Of a stretch of DNA of 64,000 nt, positions 53,410 through 62,567 are shown piece after piece. Within the stretch, counting starts at the first letter, position 1. Every line of letters begins with the position of its first letter. Under the pieces are notes generated by a model that was not told the DNA's origin, made no database searches, and saw only the letters and a list, made by a program, of their open reading frames with translations. The stretch spans positions 1-64,000 of the forward strand of contig NZ_JACJQL010000008.1 in assembly GCF_014696625.1 (NCBI RefSeq). Direction: 5' to 3'. Origin of the DNA: Nostoc parmelioides FACHB-3921 (lineage in GTDB: Bacteria; Cyanobacteriota; Cyanobacteriia; Cyanobacteriales; Nostocaceae). The translations under genes and the position numbers were made by a program.

Positions 53410-54444
53410 ATGTCTGAATCATCTCCCATTACTCCCGATTCCAATCCATCTGAGGCTTTAGCGAATCCCAGCCCAGATATGATCGCCTCTAGTGACCGCA
53501 CTGCCAAAACCCGGCAGTTGTTGGGTATGAAAGGTGCAGCGCCAGGGGAAACTTCCATTTGGAAAATCCGCCTGCAATTAATGAAGCCGATTACTTGGAT
53601 TCCTCTGATTTGGGGTGTGGTTTGTGGTGCGGCTTCCTCTGGTAACTATACCTGGTCATTGGAAAATGTTTTGAAGGCGGCAACTTGTATGTTGTTGTCC
53701 GGGCCGCTTTTGACGGGTTACACTCAAACCCTCAACGATTTTTACGATCGCGAAATTGATGCCATCAACGAACCTTATCGCCCCATCCCTTCCGGCGCAA
53801 TTTCTGTACCCCAGGTAGTGACCCAAATTGTGGCGTTATTTCTCGCGGGGATTGCCGTTGCATTTACCCTGGATTTATGGGCGGGTCATGAGTTCCCCAA
53901 TGTCACAGTATTGGCGTTGTTTGGTTCCTTTATCGCCTTTATCTACTCTGCGCCTCCCTTAAAGTTGAAGCAGAACGGCTGGTTGGGTAACTACGCTTTG
54001 GGTGCTAGTTACATCGCCTTACCTTGGTGGGCTGGTCATGCTTTATTTGGCGAACTCAACTGGAAAATAGCTGTTCTCACCTTGATTTATAGTTTGGCAG
54101 GATTGGGAATTGCCATTGTCAACGACTTTAAGAGTGTAGAAGGCGATCGCCAATTGGGATTACAATCGCTACCTGTAATGTTTGGTATCAACACGGCTGC
54201 CTGGATTTGCGTGGTCATGATTGACGTGTTCCAAGGATTAATTGCGGCTTATCTTGTGACCATTCATGAGAATTTGTACGCTGCCATCTTGGTACTGTTA
54301 ATCATTCCGCAAATCACCTTCCAAGATATGTATTTCTTGCGTGACCCCTTAAAAAACGATGTGAAATACCAAGCCAGCGCCCAGCCATTCCTGGTATTAG
54401 GTATGCTTGTAGCTGGTTTAGCATTGGGTCATGCGGGAATTTAA
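53410..54444 (+). CDS. chlG: Chlorophyll synthase
   Basis: The 344-aa UbiA-type prenyltransferase esterifies chlorophyllide with geranylgeranyl or phytyl diphosphate. After an N-terminal hydrophilic region come IWKIRLQLMKPITWIPLIWG, the first Asp-rich motif NDFYDREIDAINEPYRPIPS and the second, VNDFKSVEGDRQLGLQSLPV, set among about nine membrane helices. Sequence and length are typical of cyanobacterial ChlG, an integral thylakoid-membrane enzyme. It follows the ArsA-like gene by 119 bases in the same direction. Confidence 0.96.
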   Translation: MSESSPITPDSNPSEALANPSPDMIASSDRTAKTRQLLGMKGAAPGETSIWKIRLQLMKPITWIPLIWGVVCGAASSGNYTWSLENVLKAATCMLLSGPLLTGYTQTLNDFYDREIDAINEPYRPIPSGAISVPQVVTQIVALFLAGIAVAFTLDLWAGHEFPNVTVLALFGSFIAFIYSAPPLKLKQNGWLGNYALGASYIALPWWAGHALFGELNWKIAVLTLIYSLAGLGIAIVNDFKSVEGDRQLGLQSLPVMFGINTAAWICVVMIDVFQGLIAAYLVTIHENLYAAILVLLIIPQITFQDMYFLRDPLKNDVKYQASAQPFLVLGMLVAGLALGHAGI

Positions 54445-54560
54445 ACCAATTCGCAATAGCCTACGGCTTCTCTAAGTTCCCTGCGGGCAGCTAACGCTCG
54501 CTTCTTCTCTTCATTTTGAATTTTAAATTTTGAATTTTGAATTCAAAAAAAGTCAAGTAC
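54445..54560. repeat. Repeat-derived spacer
   Basis: The spacer has CCTACGGCTTCTCTAAGTTC and TTCATTTTGAATTTTAAATT runs. On the minus strand these read as the TTCAAAAT-rich module also found at about 2840 and 31245. No ORF is present. Confidence 0.5.
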
Positions 54561-55184
54561 ATGATCAATTTTTTGAACATTGACCAGCTGCCAGAAAATA
54601 TCAAAATGGCGATGGCAATCACCTATGAGAGTTTAACGGCTGGACAGCCCCTTTTCCATCAAGGTGATTTAACCAGAGCCATTTTTGTAGTCATATCTGG
54701 ACAGATCAGACTTATGCACTATACCGACACTGGTCAATCTATCAAGCACTATGAAGTCAAAGCTGGAGAAAGTTTTGCGGAAGCTGCTTTGTTCAACGAA
54801 TTTTATGATTGTACGGCGATCGCTGATATTCCTTCCCGTGTTGCTACTTTTCCTAAACAGGCGTTTCTAGCAACTTTACGCCAGCATCCAGATTTATCAG
54901 AAGCACTCATAGTACAACTGGCGCGAAGATTTCACCAAGTAAAAATTTTACTAGAACTGCGGAGTATTCGTTCTGCCCGCGATCGCGTGCTTCGTTATTT
55001 GGAAATTGCCGCCCATCCACACGGAAACATTGTCAATTTGGATAAACCTCTGAAGGAAATAGCCGAAGATATGGGGTTGAGCCAGGAAGCATTGTCTCGC
55101 GTTTTGAGTCAACTGCAAAAAGACGGGGCAATTACCCGCAAAAAACGACAAATTGTATTAGTTCAAGAACTATATCGGACTTAA
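54561..55184 (+). CDS. Crp/Fnr-family transcriptional regulator
   Basis: The 207-aa protein has an N-terminal sensor barrel (about 15-125, with FHQGDLTRAIFVVISGQIRL and VKAGESFAEAALFNEFYDCT) and a C-terminal winged helix (about 145-200, LKEIAEDMGLSQEALSRVLS). GESFAEAALF resembles the phosphate-binding cassette, but the RxS element is replaced by YDCTA, so cyclic-nucleotide binding is doubtful. ATG at 54561 is preferred to TTG at 54537, which lies in repeat DNA. It precedes a crotonase and an SDR gene in the same direction and is a natural candidate regulator for them. Confidence 0.88.
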   Translation: MINFLNIDQLPENIKMAMAITYESLTAGQPLFHQGDLTRAIFVVISGQIRLMHYTDTGQSIKHYEVKAGESFAEAALFNEFYDCTAIADIPSRVATFPKQAFLATLRQHPDLSEALIVQLARRFHQVKILLELRSIRSARDRVLRYLEIAAHPHGNIVNLDKPLKEIAEDMGLSQEALSRVLSQLQKDGAITRKKRQIVLVQELYRT

Positions 55185-55303
55185 TCGTAAAATTACGGAT
55201 TATTAAAAATCATCTCAAACTTGATTTCAATCAAAGAAGTCTCTGTGCCGAAAGCATAGATTTAGCTACGGAAATCTGAAGCTATGCCAACACAGAACAA
55301 ATC

Positions 55304-56077
55304 ATGACTTTGAATCAACCTGAATATTTCACTAAATACGAAAACCTGCATTTCCATCGAGATGAGAATGGCATTCTAGAAGTGAGAATGCACACAAACG
55401 GTGGTTCACTTGTTTTCACAGGTAAAACTCATCGAGAGTTTCCCGACGCATTTTATGACATTAGCCGAGACAGAGATAACCGCGTTGTCATCCTCACAGG
55501 TACTGGTGATGCTTGGATGGCTGAAATCGATTTTGCTAGTTTAGGAGATGTCACCAATCCTCGTGAGTGGGATAAAACTTATTGGGAAGGTAAAAAGGTG
55601 CTGCAAAACCTCTTGGATATTGAAGTACCAGTCATCTCTGCTGTCAATGGTGCAGCATTACTTCATAGTGAATACATTCTGACGACCGACATTATTCTTG
55701 CATCTGAAAACGCCGTATTTCAAGATATGCCTCATTTAAATGCAGGTATAGTACCTGGTGACGGAGTACACATACTATGGCCGTTGGCACTTGGTCTTTA
55801 TCGCGGGCGCTACTTCTTGCTTACTCAAGAAAAGCTGACGGCTCAACAAGCTTATGAACTTAATGTTGTCCATGAAGTATTACCGCAAAGCAAACTCATG
55901 GAACGGGCTTGGGAAATTGCCAGGACACTTGCCAAACAGCCCACATTAAACTTGCGATACACCCGTGTGGCCTTGACCCAAAGACTGAAGCGGTTGGTTA
56001 ATGAAGGGATTGGCTATGGTCTAGCATTAGAAGGTATTACCGCCACCGATCTCCGCAATATAGCTGTTGACGGTTGA
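55304..56077 (+). CDS. Crotonase-fold beta-diketone hydrolase (6-oxocamphor hydrolase-like)
   Basis: The 257-aa protein is a crotonase-superfamily member much closer to 6-oxocamphor hydrolase and to the Anabaena PCC 7120 beta-diketone hydrolase (Alr4455, as I recall) than to enoyl-CoA hydratases. Shared blocks include a VRMHTNGGSLVFTGKTH start with His, RVVILTGTGDAWMAEIDFAS, VPVISAVNGAALLHSEYIL, FQDMPHLNAGIVPGDGVHI and LALEGITATDLR. The His, Asp and Glu residues used for retro-Claisen C-C cleavage in 6-oxocamphor hydrolase appear conserved. It should therefore act without CoA. The natural substrate is unknown. Confidence 0.87.
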   Translation: MTLNQPEYFTKYENLHFHRDENGILEVRMHTNGGSLVFTGKTHREFPDAFYDISRDRDNRVVILTGTGDAWMAEIDFASLGDVTNPREWDKTYWEGKKVLQNLLDIEVPVISAVNGAALLHSEYILTTDIILASENAVFQDMPHLNAGIVPGDGVHILWPLALGLYRGRYFLLTQEKLTAQQAYELNVVHEVLPQSKLMERAWEIARTLAKQPTLNLRYTRVALTQRLKRLVNEGIGYGLALEGITATDLRNIAVDG

Positions 56078-56093
56078 CTGTTGACGGTTGACA
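56066..56093. repeat. Heptamer repeat overlapping a stop codon
   Basis: Four GTTGACN heptamers (GTTGACG, GTTGACT, GTTGACG, GTTGACA) begin inside the last codons of the hydrolase gene and run past its TGA, so the repeat encodes the terminal Val-Asp-Gly and the stop. Confidence 0.75.
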
Positions 56094-56315
56094 GATTTGA
56101 AAGCCTTGTGTTGTCAGCGTTTGATCTTAGCTTGTTGTCCTAATCTATCTGGCTACGGCTATACTTGACATTTTTGATACTTGACCGGAAGAGGCAGGAG
56201 GAAAAGGAGGGACTTTTCCCCTTTTCCCCCCGCACCCTGCCCCCTTTCTTCTTGTTGACAGGTGAATTTAACAGGAATAATTCACCTGTCTAAAAACATC
56301 CAGAGGTATATGACG

Positions 56316-57119
56316 ATGGAAGATTTTGTTACCCCTCCAGCTTTTGGGGAAAAAATCCGGGAACGCTGGACATTAGCCGGACGAAAAGCTTTGATTACCG
56401 GAGCTACAAAAGGAATTGGTTTAGCGATCGCCCAAGAGTTTTTGGCTTTAGGTGCAGAAATCGTCATTGTTGCTCGCAATGCTGAAGCGATTGAGCAGCA
56501 GATAAAGGCTTGGGATTCTGCGGGGAACGTTCACGGAGTTGCCGCCGACGTTTCCACTTCTGAAGGTCGTCAAATGATGCTTGAGTACGTTAGCAAGACC
56601 TTTGGAAGACTTGACATTTTGGTGAATAACGTTGGCACAAATATTCGCAAGAAAGCGACTGATTACACGGAAGAAGAATTTGCTGCGATATTTCAAATTA
56701 ATCTAACTTCTATATTTGAGCTTTCCCGACTGTTTTATCCTTTACTCAAAACAAGTAAAAACGGCAGTATCGTTAACATCGGTTCTGTTGCTGGATTAAT
56801 TTCCGTTCGGACTGGCGCACCCTATGGCATGACCAAAGCCGCACTTGTGCAGTTAACGCGATCGCTGGCGGTAGAATGGGCAGATGATGGTATTCGCGTT
56901 AATGCGATCGCACCCTGGTTTATCCAAACTCCTCTAACCGAGCCTCTACTCAACAATCCCGAAACTTTAAGCGCAGTTCTTTCACGTACACCAATGAAAC
57001 GCGTGGGTCAACCCGAAGAAGTAGCGAGTCTTACAGCTTTTCTCTGTATGCCTGCCGCATCATATATTACAGGACAATGTATCGCTGTTGATGGAGGATT
57101 TCTGGCATTTGGTTTTTAA
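56316..57119 (+). CDS. Short-chain dehydrogenase, tropinone-reductase-like
   Basis: The 267-aa classical SDR has the NAD(P) motif [24 protein letters not shown], the catalytic Ser in [28 protein letters not shown] (Tyr and Lys) and a GFLAFGF end. The overall pattern ([34 protein letters not shown]) resembles plant tropinone reductases, which reduce cyclic ketones. ATG at 56316 lies nine bases after AGAGG (56302-56306); the frame extends back to TTG at 56262. It follows the beta-diketone hydrolase gene by about 240 bases and may process a related ketone. Confidence 0.88.
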   Translation: MEDFVTPPAFGEKIRERWTLAGRKALITGATKGIGLAIAQEFLALGAEIVIVARNAEAIEQQIKAWDSAGNVHGVAADVSTSEGRQMMLEYVSKTFGRLDILVNNVGTNIRKKATDYTEEEFAAIFQINLTSIFELSRLFYPLLKTSKNGSIVNIGSVAGLISVRTGAPYGMTKAALVQLTRSLAVEWADDGIRVNAIAPWFIQTPLTEPLLNNPETLSAVLSRTPMKRVGQPEEVASLTAFLCMPAASYITGQCIAVDGGFLAFGF

Positions 57120-57233
57120 AATGAGCTAGCTGCCAGAACTTAAAATAGATTGAATAATACTTAGGACTTAGAACTCTACACTCCGTATTGCGATAACATA
57201 ACTTCTAACTCGTCACTTTTATCAGGACTGGCC

Positions 57234-57521
57234 GTGTTGGAAGCAATTATATTTATCATTCTGGGGATTCAAAAGTTTTTAGTACCGATTTGTTTTGTCG
57301 GTGCATGGGGTTTGATGATTCTCATCGCTTGGAGTTTGTGGAGTGCTACGCGAGATAGTATCAACACAGCCAAACAAATGCACCAAATACCCTGTTCTGG
57401 CTGCCAATTTTTTACAGATGACTATCGTCTGAAATGCACTGTACACCCATCCCGTGCTAACACAGAAGAAGCCATCAACTGTATGGATTATCAAGCAAAG
57501 ACTAATCCTTACTTATACTAG
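57234..57521 (+). CDS. Small conserved membrane protein with Cys-rich tail
   Basis: The 95-aa protein starts at GTG, has two hydrophobic stretches in residues 1-38 (LEAIIFIILGIQKFLVPICF, then GLMILIAWSLW), and a soluble tail with four Cys (CSGCQFFTDD, LKCTVHP, INCMDYQ). The tail could bind a metal. I think this is a conserved cyanobacterial protein, but I do not know a name or function. It stands alone, convergent with the MDR dehydrogenase gene. Confidence 0.7.
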   Translation: MLEAIIFIILGIQKFLVPICFVGAWGLMILIAWSLWSATRDSINTAKQMHQIPCSGCQFFTDDYRLKCTVHPSRANTEEAINCMDYQAKTNPYLY

Positions 57522-57539
57522 TGTAGGCAGGGGAAACAA

Positions 57540-58496
57540 CTAATTACCAATCTCTAATAATACCTTTAACACGCCTCGGCGTTGGGCTTCCTCAAAAGCC
57601 AAAAGCCCTTGGCTGAGTGGGTAGTGAGCATGAATCAGAGGTTCTACGTCAACTTTTCCTGTAGCTAATAGTTCCAGTGCAGGGGGAAAAGAGCCACAAC
57701 GAGAACCGATGAGAGTAATTTCGTCTACAACTAAAGAAGAAGCATCAAGGCTGAGATTACCAGCATAGGTACTTTTCAGAACTAGAGTACCACGGGGACG
57801 CAAAGCCCGACGAGCGATCGCAAATCCTTCTGGATTACCAGTACACTCAACTACAATATCAAAAGCCCTATCTTGGACAGCATCAACTAAACCCGTTTGA
57901 ATGCCCCTTAGCTTTAAATGAGCGAGTTTTTCTTCGTGACGACCAACAACCAATAATTCACAACCAGTTAAAGCTAGTGTTTGGGCTACTAATTGTCCCA
58001 ATTTGCCATCTCCGACTACTAGCACACGGTCATCTTTACTCAATATTACCTGTTGTTGAATTTCTAGTGCTGCTGCCAAGGGTTCGGTAAAAGTTGCAGC
58101 CTCTGTTGACACATTTTCGGGTACAGGATGGAGATTTTTGACTGGTAAACAGAGGTACTCAGCAAAAGCCCCATGACGATTCACAATACCCAAAACAGTC
58201 CGATTTTCGCAATGGGTTGGTTGTCCTCGCCGACAAAAACGACAATAACCGCAGACAGCGTTAATTTCCCCAACAACTCTTTGATTAATTAGATGTTCTG
58301 GCCCTTGTTCCACAACTCCCACAAATTCGTGTCCGAGAATTCCTGTGTAGGGATAATAGCCCCGCAGCAACTCCAAGTCTGTATTACAAATTCCTGCGCG
58401 TAAAACACGAACTAGCGCGTCTTCTGGTGGTGGTTCCGGAATGGGAATATTTGTAAGCAGTTGTAACTGGTTATTTTCTAGCCAGATTCCTTTCAT
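57540..58496 (-). CDS. Zinc-dependent MDR alcohol dehydrogenase-like protein
   Basis: The 318-aa protein belongs to the medium-chain dehydrogenase family. The catalytic zinc ligands are in AGICNTDLELL and ILGHEFVGVVE. The structural zinc loop is CGYCRFCRRGQPTHCEN, with all four Cys. The Rossmann motif is VLVVGDGKLGQLVAQTLAL, followed by VECTGNPEGFAIARRAL. It is shorter than classical ADH (about 350 aa) but complete. It resembles polyol/threonine dehydrogenase-like members. Its ATG overlaps the stop of an upstream orphan gene by four bases (ATGA), so the two are translationally coupled. Confidence 0.9.
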   Translation of the reverse strand: MKGIWLENNQLQLLTNIPIPEPPPEDALVRVLRAGICNTDLELLRGYYPYTGILGHEFVGVVEQGPEHLINQRVVGEINAVCGYCRFCRRGQPTHCENRTVLGIVNRHGAFAEYLCLPVKNLHPVPENVSTEAATFTEPLAAALEIQQQVILSKDDRVLVVGDGKLGQLVAQTLALTGCELLVVGRHEEKLAHLKLRGIQTGLVDAVQDRAFDIVVECTGNPEGFAIARRALRPRGTLVLKSTYAGNLSLDASSLVVDEITLIGSRCGSFPPALELLATGKVDVEPLIHAHYPLSQGLLAFEEAQRRGVLKVLLEIGN

Positions 58497-59062
58497 CTTT
58501 CTATCTCAGTAGTGTTGGGGAACTTCTGCTCAATCTTGCTTAACCAAATTACTAAGTCATCAGAGTGAACAGCAATCTCAGTTCCTAAAGTTTTGATATA
58601 TAGCAATCCGTCGCTGATAGTTAAATCCCTAACAGGATACCAAGAATTGCGGGTACGGATCAGCAAATCTAAGGGAATTCCTAGTTGCAGGGTATTTTTG
58701 CGATATTTCCACCAAGAACGCCACAGATGCACTGATTTCATACAGTGCATCTGGTAACCTTTGGGAATTTGGCAATATTGATATCTATAACAATTACGAC
58801 TATCTATTTCTCCTGTAAGCATATAGTTATGTTCAGCCAACACCTCGTTCATCAGTTCCCAATGTGATGAAGTTGCTTTAACCGAGAATTCTAGGGGTGT
58901 ATGAGTGAGTGGGGCGGTAGCAATCACCCCCTCGGTTTTAGCTATAATTTGGTTGATTTTATAAGCTGTTTGAGCTTGTAAAGTGCTGTTAGCTAACAAA
59001 ATTTCTTGCTTTTGGATAGATTGAGTGGCAAACTGCCGTAATAACTCTAAATTAGATAACAT
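58493..59062 (-). CDS. Orphan conserved protein, tandem paralogue A
   Basis: The 189-aa protein is of unknown function. Its N-terminal third is helical (MLSNLELLRQFATQSIQKQE, ILLANSTLQAQ). The middle has YQYCQIPKGYQMHCMKSVHL and WRSWWKYRK. The C-terminal part (LLIRTRNSWYPVRDLTISDG, LLYIKTLGTEIAVH) looks like a small beta domain. It is about half identical to the protein at 59462-60013 along its whole length, so the two are tandem duplicates. Its stop overlaps the MDR dehydrogenase start. Confidence 0.75.
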   Translation of the reverse strand: MLSNLELLRQFATQSIQKQEILLANSTLQAQTAYKINQIIAKTEGVIATAPLTHTPLEFSVKATSSHWELMNEVLAEHNYMLTGEIDSRNCYRYQYCQIPKGYQMHCMKSVHLWRSWWKYRKNTLQLGIPLDLLIRTRNSWYPVRDLTISDGLLYIKTLGTEIAVHSDDLVIWLSKIEQKFPNTTEIER

Positions 59063-59461
59063 TGCTTATTTATACTGAATGCACCATGTTTTATGTAAGA
59101 TGTAACCAATTGTAAGTGAGCAATTATCAAAAAACCATCAGTTCTTACAAAATTGGCAAAACTTTCACTATACTTCAATCTCTTCTTAATCTATATTTAT
59201 AGGTTGCTGTGCATATACTCGCGCAACAGTTTAATCTAAGCTAGGCATTTTTAATTTAATAGCAAACCTTGATTAATAATAAACATAATTCTCATAATCG
59301 CTGTTATTTATAAGTACCTCTACTTCTACCTTGAAAAGTTGAGCCACTTACTTGCTGGGGTTCCCTTCATTGTGCAAAGCAGCGTTCCTACGGAGGGAAA
59401 CCCTCCTCCAGAACTTTTCGCTGCACTAACTTCCGCGTTAAAAAGCTAAAAACATATTGAT
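59063..59461. other. Intergenic region between tandem paralogues
   Basis: This 399-base AT-rich gap holds a small perfect hairpin, GGAGGG-AAA-CCCTCC at 59392-59406, part of a GC-richer repeat segment (about 59345-59420). The promoter of paralogue A probably lies near 59080-59200. No ORF or T-run terminator was found. Confidence 0.5.
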
Positions 59462-60013
59462 CTAAGCTTGAGATTCTAGCTCATTTTTACTCAACCAAAT
59501 TACTAGGTCATTAGAATGAACTGTCATCTCACTGACTAAGGTTTTAATATAAATGAGACCATCACTAATAAATAAATCTTTGATGCCGTACCAAGAATCT
59601 CTTGTGCGAATTAAAATATCCAAAGGGATTCCGGAATTGAAGGCTGTTTTCCGATATTTCCACCAATTTTGCCACAAATTAACAGATGTTGTGCATCGCA
59701 GTTGGTAGCCTTGGGGTACAGAACATTGTTGATATTTATAAAAGCCTAGTCTATCAACTTCCCCTGTAAATATATAGCTGTAATCAGCTAATGTCTCGTT
59801 CATAACATCCCAATAAGATGAAGGCGAAGCTATGAGAAAATCGGATGGGTTAGTATTCAGTTGTGTGGTGGCAATTATTCCTTCTTTCTTAGCAATTAAT
59901 TGGTTACTTTTGTAAACCATTTGGGCTTGCAAAGCAGAATTAGCTAAAAGAACTTCTTTCTTGGCGATGGATTGAGTAATAAATTCGCGGATTAAAGCTA
60001 AGTTAGATAACAT
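59462..60013 (-). CDS. Orphan conserved protein, tandem paralogue B
   Basis: The 183-aa protein shares the layout of paralogue A: MLSNLALIREFITQSIAKKE, LLANSALQAQMVYKSNQLIA, the central YQQCSVPQGYQLRCTTSVNL and WQNWWKYRK, then LLIRTRDSWYGIKDLFISDG and HSNDLVIWLSKNE. The conserved Trp, Tyr and Arg positions in both copies suggest selection for function. I recognise no known domain. It is a separate transcription unit, 399 bases upstream of paralogue A. Confidence 0.75.
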   Translation of the reverse strand: MLSNLALIREFITQSIAKKEVLLANSALQAQMVYKSNQLIAKKEGIIATTQLNTNPSDFLIASPSSYWDVMNETLADYSYIFTGEVDRLGFYKYQQCSVPQGYQLRCTTSVNLWQNWWKYRKTAFNSGIPLDILIRTRDSWYGIKDLFISDGLIYIKTLVSEMTVHSNDLVIWLSKNELESQA

Positions 60014-60217
60014 AACTCTTCATTCAAATACTTAGAAAAAACTTGTATCAAGGACTTTAAGAACGACCACTGTCAATGATTGATATTTCTCTGACTGTGC
60101 CTAATTTGTTTAAAGTTTAAGTATCTGCATCGTGTATCAACATCATGAGTGAGTTGTGATACTAGTCAAATACAATCACCTTGATAAATACATATACGTC
60201 GAAAAAATCTCATATCC

Positions 60218-60272
60218 AGAAAAATTACCCAGGTCGCCTGTAAAAATTTTTGTGATTACAGGTGACCTGGGT
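60218..60272 (-). terminator. Strong hairpin terminator of the inositol phosphatase-like gene
   Basis: ACCCAGGTCGCCTGTAA (60227-60243) and TTACAGGTGACCTGGGT (60256-60272) form a 17-bp stem with one G-U pair. On the minus strand it is followed by AATTTTTCT. It lies 23 bases downstream of the leftward gene ending at 60295. Confidence 0.8.
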
Positions 60273-60294
60273 CGATAAAGAAGTATGTGGCGAG

Positions 60295-61101
60295 TTAAAT
60301 TTTTACATCCTGTATTAATGCTGTAAAAAAGGATACCATCTCCGAGCGACTGACAACGAGAGTGGGGAAAGAGCGATCGCTATAATCTTCCCCGTTTGAC
60401 AAGGGAAATGGTTCTGAACCAAGGGAAACCCAGCTACCACCAGCAGCTTGGACAATTACCCAAGCACCTGCTATGTCCCAAACTTTTGGTGTTGCTTCTA
60501 TTCCTCCTAATGTTGCACCAGCCGCAACCGTCAAGAAATTGTAACTAGCTACACCCAGCATCCGAATTTTGCAGGGAAATCCGTTCTGGACAACAGCTAA
60601 ACTGCGGGAACAAAGGTTAAAAAAGTGATTGCTACTGGGAGCGTCACTACTGGTATGAATTGGGTGATGATTGAGAAATGCTCCAGAGGGTGTGCTTAAA
60701 CCAGATTTACCAGGCCAGAAACCATGAAAGGCTTGATTGAGGGGTGGTACATAAACATAACCGAAAATGGGTGTTCCTCGGTAAAGCAAAGCCAGAGAAA
60801 TCGACCAGATGGGAATACCCCGTGTAAAATTTGTTGTCCCATCTAAAGGATCGATGACCCAGCACCACTCTGTCCCAGGAAATGTGCGATCGCTTTCTTC
60901 GGTTAAAATTCCATAACCAGAAAAGGTAGAGGCGATCGCATCCCGAATTTCTTGATCTGCCCATTTATCGGCTTGGGTTACCAAGCTACCATCGGCTTTT
61001 TGTAAAGCCTGCACTTGCCCAAAGTCCTGCATTAATCGCGCGCCCACTCTGGTGGTGGTAGTTTGGGCAAAATCGAGAATTGTCGTCCAAAAATCATTCA
61101 T
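60295..61101 (-). CDS. Inositol monophosphatase family protein
   Basis: The 268-aa protein matches the IMPase/FIG superfamily of Mg-dependent, Li-sensitive phosphatases. The metal-binding motifs are ILTEESDRT near 67, WVIDPLDGTTNFTRG near 82 and the C-terminal VWDIAGAWVIVQAAGG near 208. VTQADKWADQEIRD is in the N-terminal part. Cyanobacterial members dephosphorylate inositol-1-phosphate, fructose- or sedoheptulose-bisphosphate, histidinol phosphate or PAP; the substrate here cannot be told. It lies 17 bases downstream of the PucC-type transporter gene and is probably co-transcribed with it. Confidence 0.93.
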   Translation of the reverse strand: MNDFWTTILDFAQTTTTRVGARLMQDFGQVQALQKADGSLVTQADKWADQEIRDAIASTFSGYGILTEESDRTFPGTEWCWVIDPLDGTTNFTRGIPIWSISLALLYRGTPIFGYVYVPPLNQAFHGFWPGKSGLSTPSGAFLNHHPIHTSSDAPSSNHFFNLCSRSLAVVQNGFPCKIRMLGVASYNFLTVAAGATLGGIEATPKVWDIAGAWVIVQAAGGSWVSLGSEPFPLSNGEDYSDRSFPTLVVSRSEMVSFFTALIQDVKI

Positions 61102-61118
61102 TAATAAGTTCTCACGTT

Positions 61119-62567
61119 CTAATCTAAATCACTTTCTAAAACAGAAGCGATCGCTTGCTTGGTAGTAGTTTGAAATTCTGTCACATTCACACGGTTGAGA
61201 AACCAAATCGACAGCACCATCCCCACCGCTTCCAAAACAAATACTGATGCGTAGGCTAGTTCTAAGGTTGGTAACAGTCTTTTACTCACGTCCAGGACTG
61301 CACCACCAATGACTACTGCTAATCCCCTAGCTAAGGATTGCGCCAAACCCCAAGCCCCAATGAATGTACCGGCGGTTTCTGCAACTGTTAAATCCAGCAT
61401 CAAGCTAATTGCAGCTGTAGTTAAGAAACCAGTAGCTAAACCAAAAATGACCAAACCAAACTTCAAAAAGGCGGGATTAGCTGAGAATCCTGATGCACCC
61501 AACATTAAAGCGGCAAATGCGACCAAAACACAACCCAGTCGAGCAGTCCGCCGCTTACCTAAACGGGGTACAACAAAAAAACCAGTTACACCATAAGCGA
61601 TTAAAATACCTATGCCATAAAATACATTCAGTCTGGTACTTTCTGCCAAGGGCATCTTAAACACCTGACCCGCATAAGGTTCGACAATTGGGTCTTGCAT
61701 AAATAAACTGATGCTCATCACCACCAAAAAAGTGAAGAACAAAGCAGTTTGGGGACTAGCTGTCAAAATTTTCCAGGCTGTAGCCAGAGTAATACTATCT
61801 TCTCGATTCACCAAAGTGGAACGGCTCTTATAAAGAGAATACTTTTTCTCTACGCCCACTGTTGCCACAATCGATAACCCAAACACAATCGCTGGGACTA
61901 TCATAAATAGTCGGTTGACTGCGGCTTGCAAAGTTACTGCATTTGCGTCTGGGGTTAATTGTTTGAGCAAACTAGAACTGATAATTGCCCCAACAATAAT
62001 TCCCACCATCAACATTGACCAAACAATACCCACCACTTGAGAACGGTTATCTTCTTCCGAGATATCCACCAACAAAGCAGCAAAAGACGTACCACTAGCA
62101 CAAATCGCTAGACCATATACCGCAAAAACTAAAGCCAGAAGTGATGTCCAGCCAACAGTTTGAGTAGTCCACACCCAACCACTAGAGCTATTGGCGACAC
62201 TATTTAACTGCCAAATTACTTGGACAGCCAAAAAAGATGCGATCGCAAATATTGCCGCCCCCACCCAAACATAAGCTGTGCGATGATAACCCCACAAAGG
62301 TTTGGCATCAGAAATCTGACCAAACCAGATGCGAGAAGGAGAGACAAAGGCAGGTAATGCTAAAACCAACGCCACCAACGTCGCCGGAATTGCTATCTCT
62401 TGAATCATGACTCTGTTCAGTACACCCAGAGTCAAAATTGACATCATACTCAGACCCATTTGAAAGAGTCCGAGTCGAAACACGGTCAGTAAGTCAACTC
62501 TCTTGACTGACTCAGGCTTGATTGATTGACCTGATTCGGGATCTGGTAAAAAATTGCTAGTCGCCAT
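61119..62567 (-). CDS. BCD-family MFS protein (PucC-like)
   Basis: The 482-aa polytopic protein has about 12 membrane helices and the BCD/PucC signature at its start: LLTVFRLGLFQMGLSMMSIL, TLGVLNRVMIQEIAIPATLV, PSRIWFGQISDAKPLWGYHR. Members in phototrophs include PucC and LhaA, linked to (bacterio)chlorophyll delivery or light-harvesting complex assembly. In cyanobacteria the group is often near isiA or chlorophyll genes. The exact role here is unknown. It heads a two-gene unit with the IMPase-like gene. Confidence 0.9.
   Translation of the reverse strand: MATSNFLPDPESGQSIKPESVKRVDLLTVFRLGLFQMGLSMMSILTLGVLNRVMIQEIAIPATLVALVLALPAFVSPSRIWFGQISDAKPLWGYHRTAYVWVGAAIFAIASFLAVQVIWQLNSVANSSSGWVWTTQTVGWTSLLALVFAVYGLAICASGTSFAALLVDISEEDNRSQVVGIVWSMLMVGIIVGAIISSSLLKQLTPDANAVTLQAAVNRLFMIVPAIVFGLSIVATVGVEKKYSLYKSRSTLVNREDSITLATAWKILTASPQTALFFTFLVVMSISLFMQDPIVEPYAGQVFKMPLAESTRLNVFYGIGILIAYGVTGFFVVPRLGKRRTARLGCVLVAFAALMLGASGFSANPAFLKFGLVIFGLATGFLTTAAISLMLDLTVAETAGTFIGAWGLAQSLARGLAVVIGGAVLDVSKRLLPTLELAYASVFVLEAVGMVLSIWFLNRVNVTEFQTTTKQAIASVLESDLD

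Noticed and set aside
59345..59420. Hairpin GGAGGG-AAA-CCCTCC as a terminator or small RNA
   Set aside because: There is no T run on either side and the segment resembles a common repeat fragment, so a specific role is not supported.
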